38,279 nucleotides of DNA from a candidate division WWE3 bacterium (GCA_945897985.1 CAMDGN010000006.1:1-38279); one strand, 5' to 3'. Numbered from the stretch's first letter, positions 17,471 to 26,933 are shown. The notes: generated from the sequence alone by a model not told the origin. Program-made: numbers and translations.

Positions 17471-20002
17471 ATGTCACTGCTCAAAAGATTTATAATTGTT
17501 AATATTATTTTAATTTCAGGTCTTTTATTTTATTTAAGCTATCTGTCTTTGTATCCACAAGGTGCTACACAATCTCCAGAGAAAAATGAAGTTTTAGCAG
17601 CAACTACACAAGAATTCAATTCTTTTGCTCTAGCTACAATTAATCAATACCCTGTAATTTCATATCCAGATGGAAGATCCGTTCCTTTTCAGGACAGGTT
17701 TGCTATTATCCGAAAATATTCCTCTCCATCTAAATTTACAAACCATCTTTGTAATAGTGTAGATGAAAGAAGTGATGCTTGGAAAAATGGTACAAGTTGT
17801 ACTGGGTATACTAATAATTATAACCCAACATTTATTAAATTAAATTTTGACGACAGTGAGAAGTTGATGTTGTATGCTTATTATGGTCTTTATGCGATTG
17901 ATTCTGGAGAAAAAAATATTGTTGAATGGCAATCGGCTCACATTGATAGAATACAAAACGCAACAGCTGTATACCCTTGTGGCTGGACTTATGATCCTTC
18001 TTCAGTTATACCGGTAAAGTCTGGATCAAATTTTTATTTATTCTCAAAATTTAGTGGACATCAAAGGACAAATGATTCAAGGTGTTTACAGTTTTATGAT
18101 GAATATACAAACAGAGCAAGTTATTCTCAAGCCAATGGTAGGTTGTATCTAGGATACGAAATTAACTCTGATGGAAAGTTAAATACTAAGTCTTACACAC
18201 GAACCACTGTTGCCCCATATACAAATTTCGCAATTGGAGGTCCTTTTGGACCTGGTCCTAAAAATGCCACTTTATATGCAACTTCACCGACTGCAGATAT
18301 TTATGGTTGTAAAGCTTATGACTCAAATAAAAGATGTATTTCAGTTCAAGGTGTAGCTCTACAAACTGTGACTACAGTTCCTACAAAATCTGTTCAAGGA
18401 ACTTGTAAAACCTGGGGTACGCGATCACCAGAATATGTAAAATGTACCTATTCCTCTCAGTGGGTAATTAATAACCTTCAATCAGTATTTGTAGGTTGCA
18501 ACCCTTCTGCAGGTCAATATCCTAAATGTCCTAATACAGTTGTACAGCGTTGTGACGTTACTGGGGCTTATATACTTTGTGAGAACCAAACTATGCCATG
18601 TTCATACACTCAAGAGCCAACTGGGGCATATTCCCAACAATGCGCAGCGTATAACTACACAATAGTACCCGGAAGTTTTAAGACTGCTGTTAACTCCCCT
18701 ATTTTCTCAAATTTCAAAGATTTTAACCCTAATCTAAAAACTTGGAATACAAATTCAACAGCAACTCCAGCCGATTACAATCCATACAAAGATGAAACAG
18801 CAACTAATTCAACAGCCAATGCTCTAAACTTCACCAAAGATTTAAATTCCACTGTTTTTACTTCTAATAACTATATGTTTAAGGTTACTGTGCCTTCTGT
18901 AGGAAAGTTGAATGTTAAGAGATACCCTCTTAACACAACAACTTATAATCCCGGTTCGTCTTCTTATATTCAAACCTCAACTTATAGTACCAATTTAACT
19001 TTAGGAAGTAGTTTAAATACTAAATATTCCCTACACTATTATCAAAATGATATTTACTTAATGGCTTCAGGTTCTACAACTTATAATTTTTGGAAACTTA
19101 AAAATTTAAATACTACTGGCGCAAATATTGAAGTTTCTGACTTATCGGATGAAATATCCTCAAAGATAACTACAGGTACTCCAAAAGCTTTTGGTATTGT
19201 TTCTGGTAAGGTTTATGTAATTGTTGGAAATCGGGTTTATTACGCGACAATCAGTGGTGGTGGAGGTACAGTCGTTCCAGACTCAAACTATGGAAACTTT
19301 GAAGTAAATGGATCTGTTTATACCAGCAAAGATTTAACAGAAAAATTTATTGTTACTAATCCTTCCAAAAAGCTTGAAGGAAACTATGTTACTAGCGCTT
19401 CAACTGTAACTGGTACTAACATCAAGAGTGTGAAAGGAGCAACCTTTAGTTTTGATTACCCAACCACCCTGCCAAAAACCCTTTTTAACTTCACTGTTTA
19501 TTCAAACTCTTTTAATAAATTTAATTTATTGGTTGGATCTTCGACAGCCCAGGACCCAAACCCCTTAGCCTCTCCAAATTATGTTTCTATCTCCCCTGCT
19601 TCATCTAACAAATTTGAAATTATTTACATTTCACAAAATAGAGGGGTGAAGATCGATTTAAAGAATACTAATTTAAACAATGTTAACTTCAAACTTGATA
19701 AATATATTTTTGTAAATTTAGACAAATCAAACAATTCAAGAATTAACTTTACTCTGGATTGTTCTAATGCTACATATTCTGCATATTCAGTTATATGTAC
19801 AAAAGGCAATAAATTCTATATGAAAGGTGCTCTACTTGGTCAATTTACAATAGTAGGCTCTATTTTAGACACAATGACCACAACTAGATTTATAAATGTA
19901 TCTGAGAATCCTGACTTACTTTTAAATATTATCCCAGAGCTTAGATCTAAAAAATATCCAATGGTTACAACTTCTAAAGTTAACTTGAAATATAGTCAGT
20001 AG
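17471..20002 (+). CDS. Large secreted/anchored Cys-rich protein in the T4P locus; candidate pilus-associated adhesin (PilY1-like position, no recognised homology)
   Basis: 843 aa, N-terminal hydrophobic segment, 16 Cys (14 in the N-terminal half), Asn/Thr/Ser-rich, immediately upstream of PilX-like and prepilin genes. Confidence 0.75.
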   Translation: MSLLKRFIIVNIILISGLLFYLSYLSLYPQGATQSPEKNEVLAATTQEFNSFALATINQYPVISYPDGRSVPFQDRFAIIRKYSSPSKFTNHLCNSVDERSDAWKNGTSCTGYTNNYNPTFIKLNFDDSEKLMLYAYYGLYAIDSGEKNIVEWQSAHIDRIQNATAVYPCGWTYDPSSVIPVKSGSNFYLFSKFSGHQRTNDSRCLQFYDEYTNRASYSQANGRLYLGYEINSDGKLNTKSYTRTTVAPYTNFAIGGPFGPGPKNATLYATSPTADIYGCKAYDSNKRCISVQGVALQTVTTVPTKSVQGTCKTWGTRSPEYVKCTYSSQWVINNLQSVFVGCNPSAGQYPKCPNTVVQRCDVTGAYILCENQTMPCSYTQEPTGAYSQQCAAYNYTIVPGSFKTAVNSPIFSNFKDFNPNLKTWNTNSTATPADYNPYKDETATNSTANALNFTKDLNSTVFTSNNYMFKVTVPSVGKLNVKRYPLNTTTYNPGSSSYIQTSTYSTNLTLGSSLNTKYSLHYYQNDIYLMASGSTTYNFWKLKNLNTTGANIEVSDLSDEISSKITTGTPKAFGIVSGKVYVIVGNRVYYATISGGGGTVVPDSNYGNFEVNGSVYTSKDLTEKFIVTNPSKKLEGNYVTSASTVTGTNIKSVKGATFSFDYPTTLPKTLFNFTVYSNSFNKFNLLVGSSTAQDPNPLASPNYVSISPASSNKFEIIYISQNRGVKIDLKNTNLNNVNFKLDKYIFVNLDKSNNSRINFTLDCSNATYSAYSVICTKGNKFYMKGALLGQFTIVGSILDTMTTTRFINVSENPDLLLNIIPELRSKKYPMVTTSKVNLKYSQ

Positions 20003-20028
20003 GAGTAGTATTTGTATTTAGAATAATT

Positions 20029-20034
20029 TATAGT
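20029..20034 (+). promoter_or_regulatory. -10 TATAGT, 7 nt before ATG of the PilX-like gene
   Basis: TATAGT AAAAGTA ATG. Confidence 0.45.
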
Positions 20035-20041
20035 AAAAGTA

Positions 20042-20893
20042 ATGCCTAAACAAAATAAAATAAACAATCAAGGTCAGGTTCTTCTAATTGTTGTAATTTC
20101 TCTTGCTGTTTTATTAGGGGTGGGTCTTAGCATCTCCTCTGGTACTTTATCTTCTATTACTAGAACTTCTAGAACCGATTCATTACAGAAAGTTACTGCA
20201 GCGGCCGAAGGTGGGCTTGAATCCTACCTACTCAAAACTGATGATCAATTAAAGCAAGTTCTTGCAAGCAGCAGCTCCACTGCAACCCAAAGCTATAATG
20301 AGTCAGATACAAAAGCCATCATCACTGTTTCTAAAGTTACCGCTGGAGATACTGGAATTACTTTTGATACATTAGATCCAGGTGAAGTTGCTACTTTTTA
20401 TTTTGCAGACGATCCATCTGCTGTAACTAAAGCTGGAAAAACAGCCTGTATTAAGATTTCAACCGACACCCCAAATCCAGAATATATTCTTAATGTGATA
20501 GTTAAAAATCCCAATACTCTTGCGACCTTTAAATCTGTTTCAGATATAGATTACGATGCAACAACTACTAATAACTTTTTAATGGAGAAATACATTTATT
20601 CAGGAACTGGTTTTGTTAGAAGCGTAAGCCCTACTTCTTGTACTGGTGGATACCAATTCACTGACGCGGCTCTACTAAGAATTCATCCACTAACTAAATC
20701 TCTATCCAACTTAGTTATCAGCGTTGTTACCTCCTCAGATACCGGTTTAAAAAATATTACCCAAGGTTACAGAATTGTTTCCAAAGGAGAATTTATTAGC
20801 GCTGGGGACGCTACAGTTCGAACAATCGATGCTGTTAAGTATTTAGATTCCCCAAGCAACATGTTTGATTATGCTGCTTTTGTGGATTATTAA
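20042..20893 (+). CDS. PilX N-terminal-like minor pilin
   Basis: NNQGQVLLIVVISLAVLLGVGLSISSGTLSSITRTSRTDSLQKVTAAAEGGLESYL. Confidence 0.75.
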   Translation: MPKQNKINNQGQVLLIVVISLAVLLGVGLSISSGTLSSITRTSRTDSLQKVTAAAEGGLESYLLKTDDQLKQVLASSSSTATQSYNESDTKAIITVSKVTAGDTGITFDTLDPGEVATFYFADDPSAVTKAGKTACIKISTDTPNPEYILNVIVKNPNTLATFKSVSDIDYDATTTNNFLMEKYIYSGTGFVRSVSPTSCTGGYQFTDAALLRIHPLTKSLSNLVISVVTSSDTGLKNITQGYRIVSKGEFISAGDATVRTIDAVKYLDSPSNMFDYAAFVDY

Positions 20894-20894
20894 A

Positions 20895-21347
20895 ATGAAA
20901 AAAAATCACGGTTTTACACTTATCGAACTTGTTATTGTAATTGCTATTATTGCGGTACTTGCTACAACTATAGTTTCAATTATTAATCCAGTTGAATACC
21001 AAAAAGTTGCAAGAGACACTGTTCGACTTTCAAGCTTAAATTCGATTTCTCAAGCGCTTGAACTCTATTTTGCAGAATATAAATCATACCCTGATGCTTT
21101 GGCTAACGGAACAATAGACTTGAGTGCCTATAATTCAAGAATTTCTTGGGACGATCCTTCAAATTGTAAATATAAGTATGAGAAAGTTAGTGATAGTGCT
21201 TATAATTTATACGCTACTAAGGAGTCTAAATCCTTTAGTGCTCCAGCCGGACAGTTTTTAGTTAAAATTGTTAATGATCCAGCGGTTGTGATGAATTGTA
21301 ATGTACAAAATTTAAAAGAAGTTATTAGGATCTCAAATCAGCAGTAA
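20895..21347 (+). CDS. Type IV prepilin (start moved to ATG 20895)
   Basis: MKKNHGFTLIELVIVIAIIAVLATTIVSIINPVEYQKVARDTVRLSSLNSISQALELYF. Confidence 0.9.
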   Translation: MKKNHGFTLIELVIVIAIIAVLATTIVSIINPVEYQKVARDTVRLSSLNSISQALELYFAEYKSYPDALANGTIDLSAYNSRISWDDPSNCKYKYEKVSDSAYNLYATKESKSFSAPAGQFLVKIVNDPAVVMNCNVQNLKEVIRISNQQ

Positions 21348-21790
21348 TGTTAAATAAAGGTTTCACTTTAGTTGAACTTGTTATTTCAATCATGATTATT
21401 GCAATCATTACAACTATTGCAGTTCCTGGTGTTATATCTTACCAAAATAAACAACTTGAAGATCAGTTTGTAAATCAAATTATCAACCAACTTAGAAGTT
21501 TGGAAAATATTTCTTTAACTAAAGACATCAGTACCAAAATATCTTTTGCGTCTGGAGCTATCAATTTTTGTGAAGTTGAAAGTACCAATTGTAAGGTGTT
21601 AGCTGTTCCCTCCTCTTTGACCGACACAGTTTCTTTAACAAACGGTAGTTTTTACTTTGACAGGTATGCAAATTTATTAGATTCAGGTAAATCAGCTGTA
21701 ACTGTCGATACATATTCTATTACAACTAAGTCGTATAAAATTATTATTAATAAATATGGAGATATTTCAAAAGAATTTATCCAAAATTAA
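21347..21790 (+). CDS. Minor prepilin (GspH/FimT-like)
   Basis: MLNKGFTLVELVISIMIIAIITTIAVPGVISY. Confidence 0.85.
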   Translation: MLNKGFTLVELVISIMIIAIITTIAVPGVISYQNKQLEDQFVNQIINQLRSLENISLTKDISTKISFASGAINFCEVESTNCKVLAVPSSLTDTVSLTNGSFYFDRYANLLDSGKSAVTVDTYSITTKSYKIIINKYGDISKEFIQN

Positions 21791-22241
21791 AAACTCTAAC
21801 GAAGGAATTGGTTTAATTGAGACAATTCTAGCAGTGATGTTTTCAATTTTTCTAATTGTAGCTCTAATTACTTTAACTAATTTTAATATTAGAAACTCAA
21901 CTTTAGCTGATGAAAACCGAAAAGCTATTAACTCCGCCAACAGCTTAGTTGAATCACTGAGATCTCTTAAAGATAGTGAAGCTATCGGTTTTACAACTTT
22001 TAGAACTGAAGTTACTTCTGAATGTGTAGCTACGGATTGTATCGTGACAGGAAATACTGCTAATAATATAGTTGGACCAATAACCTTTGATCAGACTACT
22101 GAGTATCCTATAAGTTACTTCAGGGCAGTCCAAGTTTCAAATGACGAGATTAAAATAAATATAAATACTATATGGAAAATTGGTTCTAAGACCTTCTCCT
22201 CCCCTCTTTCAACCACATTCTCTAACTGGAGGGCAAAATAA
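21756..22241 (+). CDS. Minor prepilin (PilV/GspI-like)
   Basis: NEGIGLIETILAVMFSIFLIVALITLTNFNIRNS; 35-bp overlap with the upstream gene. Confidence 0.75.
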   Translation: MEIFQKNLSKIKNSNEGIGLIETILAVMFSIFLIVALITLTNFNIRNSTLADENRKAINSANSLVESLRSLKDSEAIGFTTFRTEVTSECVATDCIVTGNTANNIVGPITFDQTTEYPISYFRAVQVSNDEIKININTIWKIGSKTFSSPLSTTFSNWRAK

Positions 22242-22242
22242 A

Positions 22243-22710
22243 ATGAAAAGAAATTCTGGATTCACCTTAGTTGAATTGTTAGTTACCCTTGGTTTAATTA
22301 GCATTATTTTAGTTGTTTCATCTGAATTTTTAATTAATCTGGTTAATACTTCCGTTAAAATTCAGTCCAAAAATGAGGTTGAGCAAAATTATAATTTTAT
22401 AGTTACTAAAATGACCAAAATTATTCAAGATTCCAATTCAGTTGTTCTTGATGGTTCCGATTTAGTTGCCAGCAAAGATGGTGTAGACTACAGATTTGCT
22501 TTGGTTGGTAATTCTTTAACTTTGAACGGTTTGGAATTAAGCTCCTTAAGTGTCTTACAAATTACTAATACTTCAGTTTTTTCAATCATCTCTAACAATC
22601 CGCAACAAGTAAAAATAAATTTTAGGATAGAAAAAGACGCTGGAACCAAGTTTGAATCTTCTCAAGAAGTTAAAAGAACAATTACTTTAAGAAGGTCGTA
22701 TAAAAACTAA
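22243..22710 (+). CDS. Minor prepilin (PilW/GspJ-like; start moved to ATG 22243)
   Basis: MKRNSGFTLVELLVTLGLISIILVVSSEFLINLV. Confidence 0.85.
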   Translation: MKRNSGFTLVELLVTLGLISIILVVSSEFLINLVNTSVKIQSKNEVEQNYNFIVTKMTKIIQDSNSVVLDGSDLVASKDGVDYRFALVGNSLTLNGLELSSLSVLQITNTSVFSIISNNPQQVKINFRIEKDAGTKFESSQEVKRTITLRRSYKN

Positions 22711-22718
22711 ATTTTAGT

Positions 22719-22724
22719 TATAAT
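22719..22724 (+). promoter_or_regulatory. -10 TATAAT, 7 nt before pilM ATG
   Basis: TATAAT AAATAAT ATG. Confidence 0.55.
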
Positions 22725-22731
22725 AAATAAT

Positions 22732-23757
22732 ATGTCACACATTGGTTTAGATTTAGGTTCTCATAGCATTAAATGCATTGAGTTAGATTTAATCAATAAA
22801 AACCCAACTTTAGTCAATTTTTCTGTTCTTGAATCTGATAAATTAAAACTAGACTTTAATAAAGAAGACTCAGTTAATATGTATGTTTCAAAAATTAAAG
22901 AATTTTTTTCTGAAACAAACTTTAAATCCCGAGAAGTAAATTTAAGCCTTCCTGACACTGACGTTTTTGTTAGCGTTCAGGTGTTGCCTAAAATGAATCC
23001 TACCGAACTTAGAAACTACATCTCTTTGCAAGCTAATGATATTTTTCCTGAAAATATTTCTAATCTAACTTATGACTTTAAAATTTTAGGTGAGAAAGAA
23101 GGCCAGAAATTAGAGGTACTCGTAGTTGGCGCTAAAAGGGATAAAGTTGAGAAGTACATAAACATGGTTAAAAGATGTGATTTAACTCCAAAACTAATTG
23201 AAGCAAGAAGCATATCTCTATCAAGGGTTGTAGCTCCACTTGATAATCCAAACCCAGTTATGGTTTTGGACTTTGGCTATAACAGCTCTACTCTTCAGAT
23301 ATCCTACAAACAAACACCAAGATTTATTAAATCTATCGCAATTGGTTCTAATTCGTTCAATAGAGCTTTGGTTCAAAACCTGAACCTATCCCTAATTCAA
23401 GCTGATGAATTTAAAAAGTCATACGGAATGGATCCCCATGTTGCTGAAGGTCGTGTTTATACATATCTAAAGCCTTTAGTTGATTCATATATTCTTGATA
23501 TCAAAAGGTCAATTGTATATTTCAATGAAAAAAATAAAGGTATGGATATTTCAGAAATCTATTTATCGGGCGGATTGGCTAATATGCCGGGACTTAGAGA
23601 ATATTTGGAAAAAAACTTAAATTACAAAGTTGAAGTTTTTGATATTTTTTCTAGAATTAGAGTATCATCAGAGTTGAAAAAGTATGAAAGTGAGTTGTTC
23701 CACATTTCCCCTCTTTTAACAACTGCTGTAGGGACAGCTGGAATTGATATGTTATGA
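22732..23757 (+). CDS. pilM: Type IV pilus assembly protein PilM
   Basis: IGLDLGSHSIKCIEL, VMVLDFGYNSSTLQI, IYLSGGLANMPGLREYLEKNL. Confidence 0.93.
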   Translation: MSHIGLDLGSHSIKCIELDLINKNPTLVNFSVLESDKLKLDFNKEDSVNMYVSKIKEFFSETNFKSREVNLSLPDTDVFVSVQVLPKMNPTELRNYISLQANDIFPENISNLTYDFKILGEKEGQKLEVLVVGAKRDKVEKYINMVKRCDLTPKLIEARSISLSRVVAPLDNPNPVMVLDFGYNSSTLQISYKQTPRFIKSIAIGSNSFNRALVQNLNLSLIQADEFKKSYGMDPHVAEGRVYTYLKPLVDSYILDIKRSIVYFNEKNKGMDISEIYLSGGLANMPGLREYLEKNLNYKVEVFDIFSRIRVSSELKKYESELFHISPLLTTAVGTAGIDML

Positions 23758-24317
23758 ATGAATTAAATTTAATTACACCTGAAGAAAAATTTGAACAAAA
23801 CACCTCTAATGTTTTTAAAGTTTTAAATATTCTATTTATCTCCCTTTTATTGGTAACTATTGGTTTTTCAATCTATGCTTATAAGAATAATCAAGTTTTG
23901 GTATCCCAAAAGAATGCCTTAGTGTCACAAATAGATTCTTTAAAGTCTGATATATCCGGGTATACCACTGAAGAGCTCCTACTTAGAAATATTGATATTA
24001 AATATACAACTTATTCTGCAACTAGAAAAAATACAGTAAATTACGCCGAGGTTATTAAAGAAATTTATGCTAGAACCGAAGGGACATCCATTACTGTAAA
24101 AGACATTATATTTACTCAAAACAAAAATGAAGTTTCAGTAAAAGTTATAACTGAGGCTGATCAATTCACAAAATTTGTAAGCAATATGAAGTCTAATGAC
24201 TTTAAAGATTCAAAATATCCTAAACTTTTCAGTTCTTCTGAAAAGAATGAAGAAGTTAACCAAGCAACAAAAGAGTATATAGTTTATGTAAATTTTAATC
24301 CGGCAGAAATAAAATGA
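23754..24317 (+). CDS. PilN-like T4P assembly protein
   Basis: Position after pilM; N-terminal NLITPEEKFE then single TM and coiled coil. Confidence 0.75.
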   Translation: MNELNLITPEEKFEQNTSNVFKVLNILFISLLLVTIGFSIYAYKNNQVLVSQKNALVSQIDSLKSDISGYTTEELLLRNIDIKYTTYSATRKNTVNYAEVIKEIYARTEGTSITVKDIIFTQNKNEVSVKVITEADQFTKFVSNMKSNDFKDSKYPKLFSSSEKNEEVNQATKEYIVYVNFNPAEIK

Positions 24318-24964
24318 ATAACTTACCAAAAGTAGACTTCTCTAAACTATTAAATGATTTGATTATCCCTATTATTTCTGTGACTATCACACTGATTCTC
24401 TACTTTATTTTTATTGGGCCCTATCTTACTTTAAATTCGACTTTTAAAAAGGATAAGATTGATTTTGAAGCTATGATTACAGGCATGGAAGCTAAAAAAA
24501 AGATTCTATCTGACACACGATCTAACCTAGAAACTTTAAAGAAATATGAATCTAGACTTACCTCTCTTGTTCCAACCGACGCTAATGCTTCTGACTTGGT
24601 TGGTGTTTTAGATACTCTTTCTCGAGTAAATAACTTTTCGGTTGTTGAAGAGAATAAAAATGTTGTTTCGCCAGAAAACGCTAAAAAGAAGATTAGTGAG
24701 GTTAGATTTAACGGAAAAACTGCCGGCATGCTCTCCGCAGTAAATTTTATTTCTGAAGTAACCTACTTCCCTACTAAAGTATTCAATATAACAAAACTTG
24801 AGATAACCAATAATTATGATGATAAATTTACTAGAGTTTCATTTAATGCAATTTCAAACTATAACCCTGATAAAGCTGTAATAAATATTGAAGCTAGCGT
24901 GACTGACTATTTAAATAACAAATCTTTTGTAGATGAAATGGAAGCGTTGATTTCCAAAAATTAA
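24314..24964 (+). CDS. PilO-like T4P assembly protein
   Basis: Position after PilN-like gene, N-terminal TM, coiled coil, ferredoxin-like C-terminal region. Confidence 0.7.
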   Translation: MNNLPKVDFSKLLNDLIIPIISVTITLILYFIFIGPYLTLNSTFKKDKIDFEAMITGMEAKKKILSDTRSNLETLKKYESRLTSLVPTDANASDLVGVLDTLSRVNNFSVVEENKNVVSPENAKKKISEVRFNGKTAGMLSAVNFISEVTYFPTKVFNITKLEITNNYDDKFTRVSFNAISNYNPDKAVINIEASVTDYLNNKSFVDEMEALISKN

Positions 24965-25600
24965 TTAAAATTTTCTCGAGTTTTGTTTTTTCCAGTTTTC
25001 AATTTCTTTGTGGTTTCCCGAAATTAAAACATCTGGAACTTTCCACCCTTTAAATTCTTCAGGCCTAGTATATTGTGGGTGCTCTAAAGTATCTTCCGAA
25101 AAAGATTCTTTTTGAGTTACTTCTTCCTCTAATATTCCTGGTAGTAATCTAACGATACTTTCAAGAATGGTTATAGCTGGGGCTTCCCCACCGGCACAAA
25201 CAAAATTTCCGATTGAAATTTCTTTAGTGGCTAGATTGTCGATAATTCTTTGATCGATACCCTCATACCTCCCGCAAATAAATGTTAATGATTTCTTTTC
25301 ACTTAATTCTTGAGCTAATGACTGTTTAAAGGTCTCTCCCTTTGGAGTTAAAGCAATAACCTCTTCCCTATTTGAAATAGATTCTAGAGCTTTATATAGA
25401 GGCTCAGGCCTAAGTATCATACCGGTTCCCCCACCATAAGGTTTATCGTCGACAGTCCCTCTTTCATCAAGAGCAAAATCCTTTAGGTTTATAATATTTA
25501 ATTTTATAAGATTATTTTTGATAGCTCTATTAAAAGGTAAAACGTTTTTAAATTCTTCAAATAATTTTGGAAATAAGGTGATTATATTAATTTCAAGCAT
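24965..25600 (-). CDS. trmD: tRNA (guanine-N1-)-methyltransferase
   Basis: DDKPYGGGTGMILRPEPL, ICGRYEGIDQRI, EISIGNFVCAGGEAPA, HPQYTRPEEFKGWKVPDVLISGNH. Confidence 0.96.
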   Translation of the reverse strand: MLEINIITLFPKLFEEFKNVLPFNRAIKNNLIKLNIINLKDFALDERGTVDDKPYGGGTGMILRPEPLYKALESISNREEVIALTPKGETFKQSLAQELSEKKSLTFICGRYEGIDQRIIDNLATKEISIGNFVCAGGEAPAITILESIVRLLPGILEEEVTQKESFSEDTLEHPQYTRPEEFKGWKVPDVLISGNHKEIENWKKQNSRKF

Positions 25601-25614
25601 TTGATTTAAGAGTA

Positions 25615-25935
25615 TTACTCTTGAGCGGCAGCAGCTTCTGCTTGTTTTTTAGCCTTGGCAGCAGCTTTTTTTTCAGCCTTTGGGTTATAAGGTTTGAATG
25701 TGTATTTATCTTCTAAAATATCAGTAACTGCTTGGGAGATCATAGCTCCTTTTTTCTTCCATTCAGCTACTTTTTCTTTTTCGATGTTTACTGAATAAGG
25801 TTTAACGTTTGGATTAAAAGTACCTAGAATCTCAAGATACTCACCAGTTCTTTTAGATCTGGTTGGAACAGCTACTACTTTATATGTAGGTGCGTATTTT
25901 TTTCCGATTTTAGCTAGCCTGATACTTACTGACAT
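25615..25935 (-). CDS. rpsP: 30S ribosomal protein S16
   Basis: VSIRLAKIGKKYAPTYKVVAVPTRSKRTGEYLEILGTFNP. Confidence 0.96.
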   Translation of the reverse strand: MSVSIRLAKIGKKYAPTYKVVAVPTRSKRTGEYLEILGTFNPNVKPYSVNIEKEKVAEWKKKGAMISQAVTDILEDKYTFKPYNPKAEKKAAAKAKKQAEAAAAQE

Positions 25936-25942
25936 AGTGGCA

Positions 25943-25971
25943 ATATTACCAAATTTATCTCAATTTGTCTA
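25943..25971 (-). promoter_or_regulatory. Putative leaderless rpsP promoter: TAGACA-17-TGG-TAATAT, 7 nt before ATG
   Basis: Minus strand TAGACA AATTGAGATAAATTTGG TAATAT TGCCACT ATG; lies over the 3' end of rnc. Confidence 0.65.
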
Positions 25972-26653
25972 ATCCTTTTGCAGCAGCATCTTGTTCGGCT
26001 TTTTGCTTTGAGGTTCCCAAGCCCTCACTAAATAGCTCCCCGTTCACATAAACCCCTACTTTGAAGTTCTTTTCGTGTTCAGAGCCCCAAGATTCGATAA
26101 TTTTATAGTTTGGAGTGGTTTTCTTGACTTCTTGGATTTTTTCTTGAAATTTAGTCTTAGCGTCTTTGTATGTATTCTTTTCAACATTCTCCTCTATTTT
26201 GTAGAATAGGCTGTCAATTAGAAATTTTTCACAGGCCTCCACACCCTTTTCTAAGTAAAGTGCTCCTAAAAATGATTCATATGTGTTCGCTAGGAGGTAT
26301 TCTCTTTCCCTGCCTCCGGTTGCTTCCTCCCCTTTTGAAAGTAAGAGATGCTTTCCAAATCCTAGTTTTCCAGCTTCTTTAGCAAGTGAAGAAGTTTTAA
26401 CAATTGATGCCCTAAGGTTGGTTAGATCACCTTCAGGTAACTCTGTGAATTTAGAATAAAGGTGTTTACTTGAGAGAAATTGTAGAACTGCATCCCCTAA
26501 AAACTCTAGTCTTTCGTTTGAAGGCAGAGTGTAAGCTGGGTGCTCATTAAGGTACGATCTGTGTGTAAAGGCTGTTTGAAACAGATCAACATCTGTTAAA
26601 TCGAAATTTAATTCTTCATTTAAATTTTCAAGCAAAGTCATTTTATCAGTCAA
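25955..26653 (-). CDS. rnc: Ribonuclease III
   Basis: FTHRSYLNEHP, NERLEFLGDAVLQFLSSKHLY, ANTYESFLGALYLEKG, dsRBD at the C-terminus. Confidence 0.96.
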   Translation of the reverse strand: MTDKMTLLENLNEELNFDLTDVDLFQTAFTHRSYLNEHPAYTLPSNERLEFLGDAVLQFLSSKHLYSKFTELPEGDLTNLRASIVKTSSLAKEAGKLGFGKHLLLSKGEEATGGREREYLLANTYESFLGALYLEKGVEACEKFLIDSLFYKIEENVEKNTYKDAKTKFQEKIQEVKKTTPNYKIIESWGSEHEKNFKVGVYVNGELFSEGLGTSKQKAEQDAAAKGLDKLR

Positions 26654-26921
26654 ATTTTAAAGCTTCGTAGATATAGCCAACTAGTTCTTGAACTGTAAGT
26701 TCTTCTAGTTCCTCTTCAATGCTTTCAATAAGATCCTCGTATTCAAATTTATATTTATCTGAAACGTCTAATAAGAAGTCTTGAACTTCTAGAGTTCCTA
26801 GGTTTAAGTCATCGCCTAGAATAGCGTTGTTTGATAGTTCGTCCTCTTCAACTCCGTACTTGTCGACTAATATTTTAACAATATCATTATATACATCTTC
26901 TTTTGTAATTCTTTCTTTCAT
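26646..26921 (-). CDS. Acyl-carrier-protein-like protein lacking the canonical DSL serine
   Basis: YGVEEDELSNNAILGDDLNLGTLEVQDFLLDVSDKY; location next to rnc as in acpP-rnc loci. Confidence 0.75.
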   Translation of the reverse strand: MKERITKEDVYNDIVKILVDKYGVEEDELSNNAILGDDLNLGTLEVQDFLLDVSDKYKFEYEDLIESIEEELEELTVQELVGYIYEALKFD

Positions 26922-26933
26922 AATTTCCTTTCC

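Noticed and set aside
25608-25622. Palindrome AAGAGTATTACTCTT over the rpsP stop codon
   Set aside because: Only 7-bp arms with a 1-nt centre in AT-rich sequence; too short an unpaired loop to be a terminator and could be chance. Possible operator, but unsupported.
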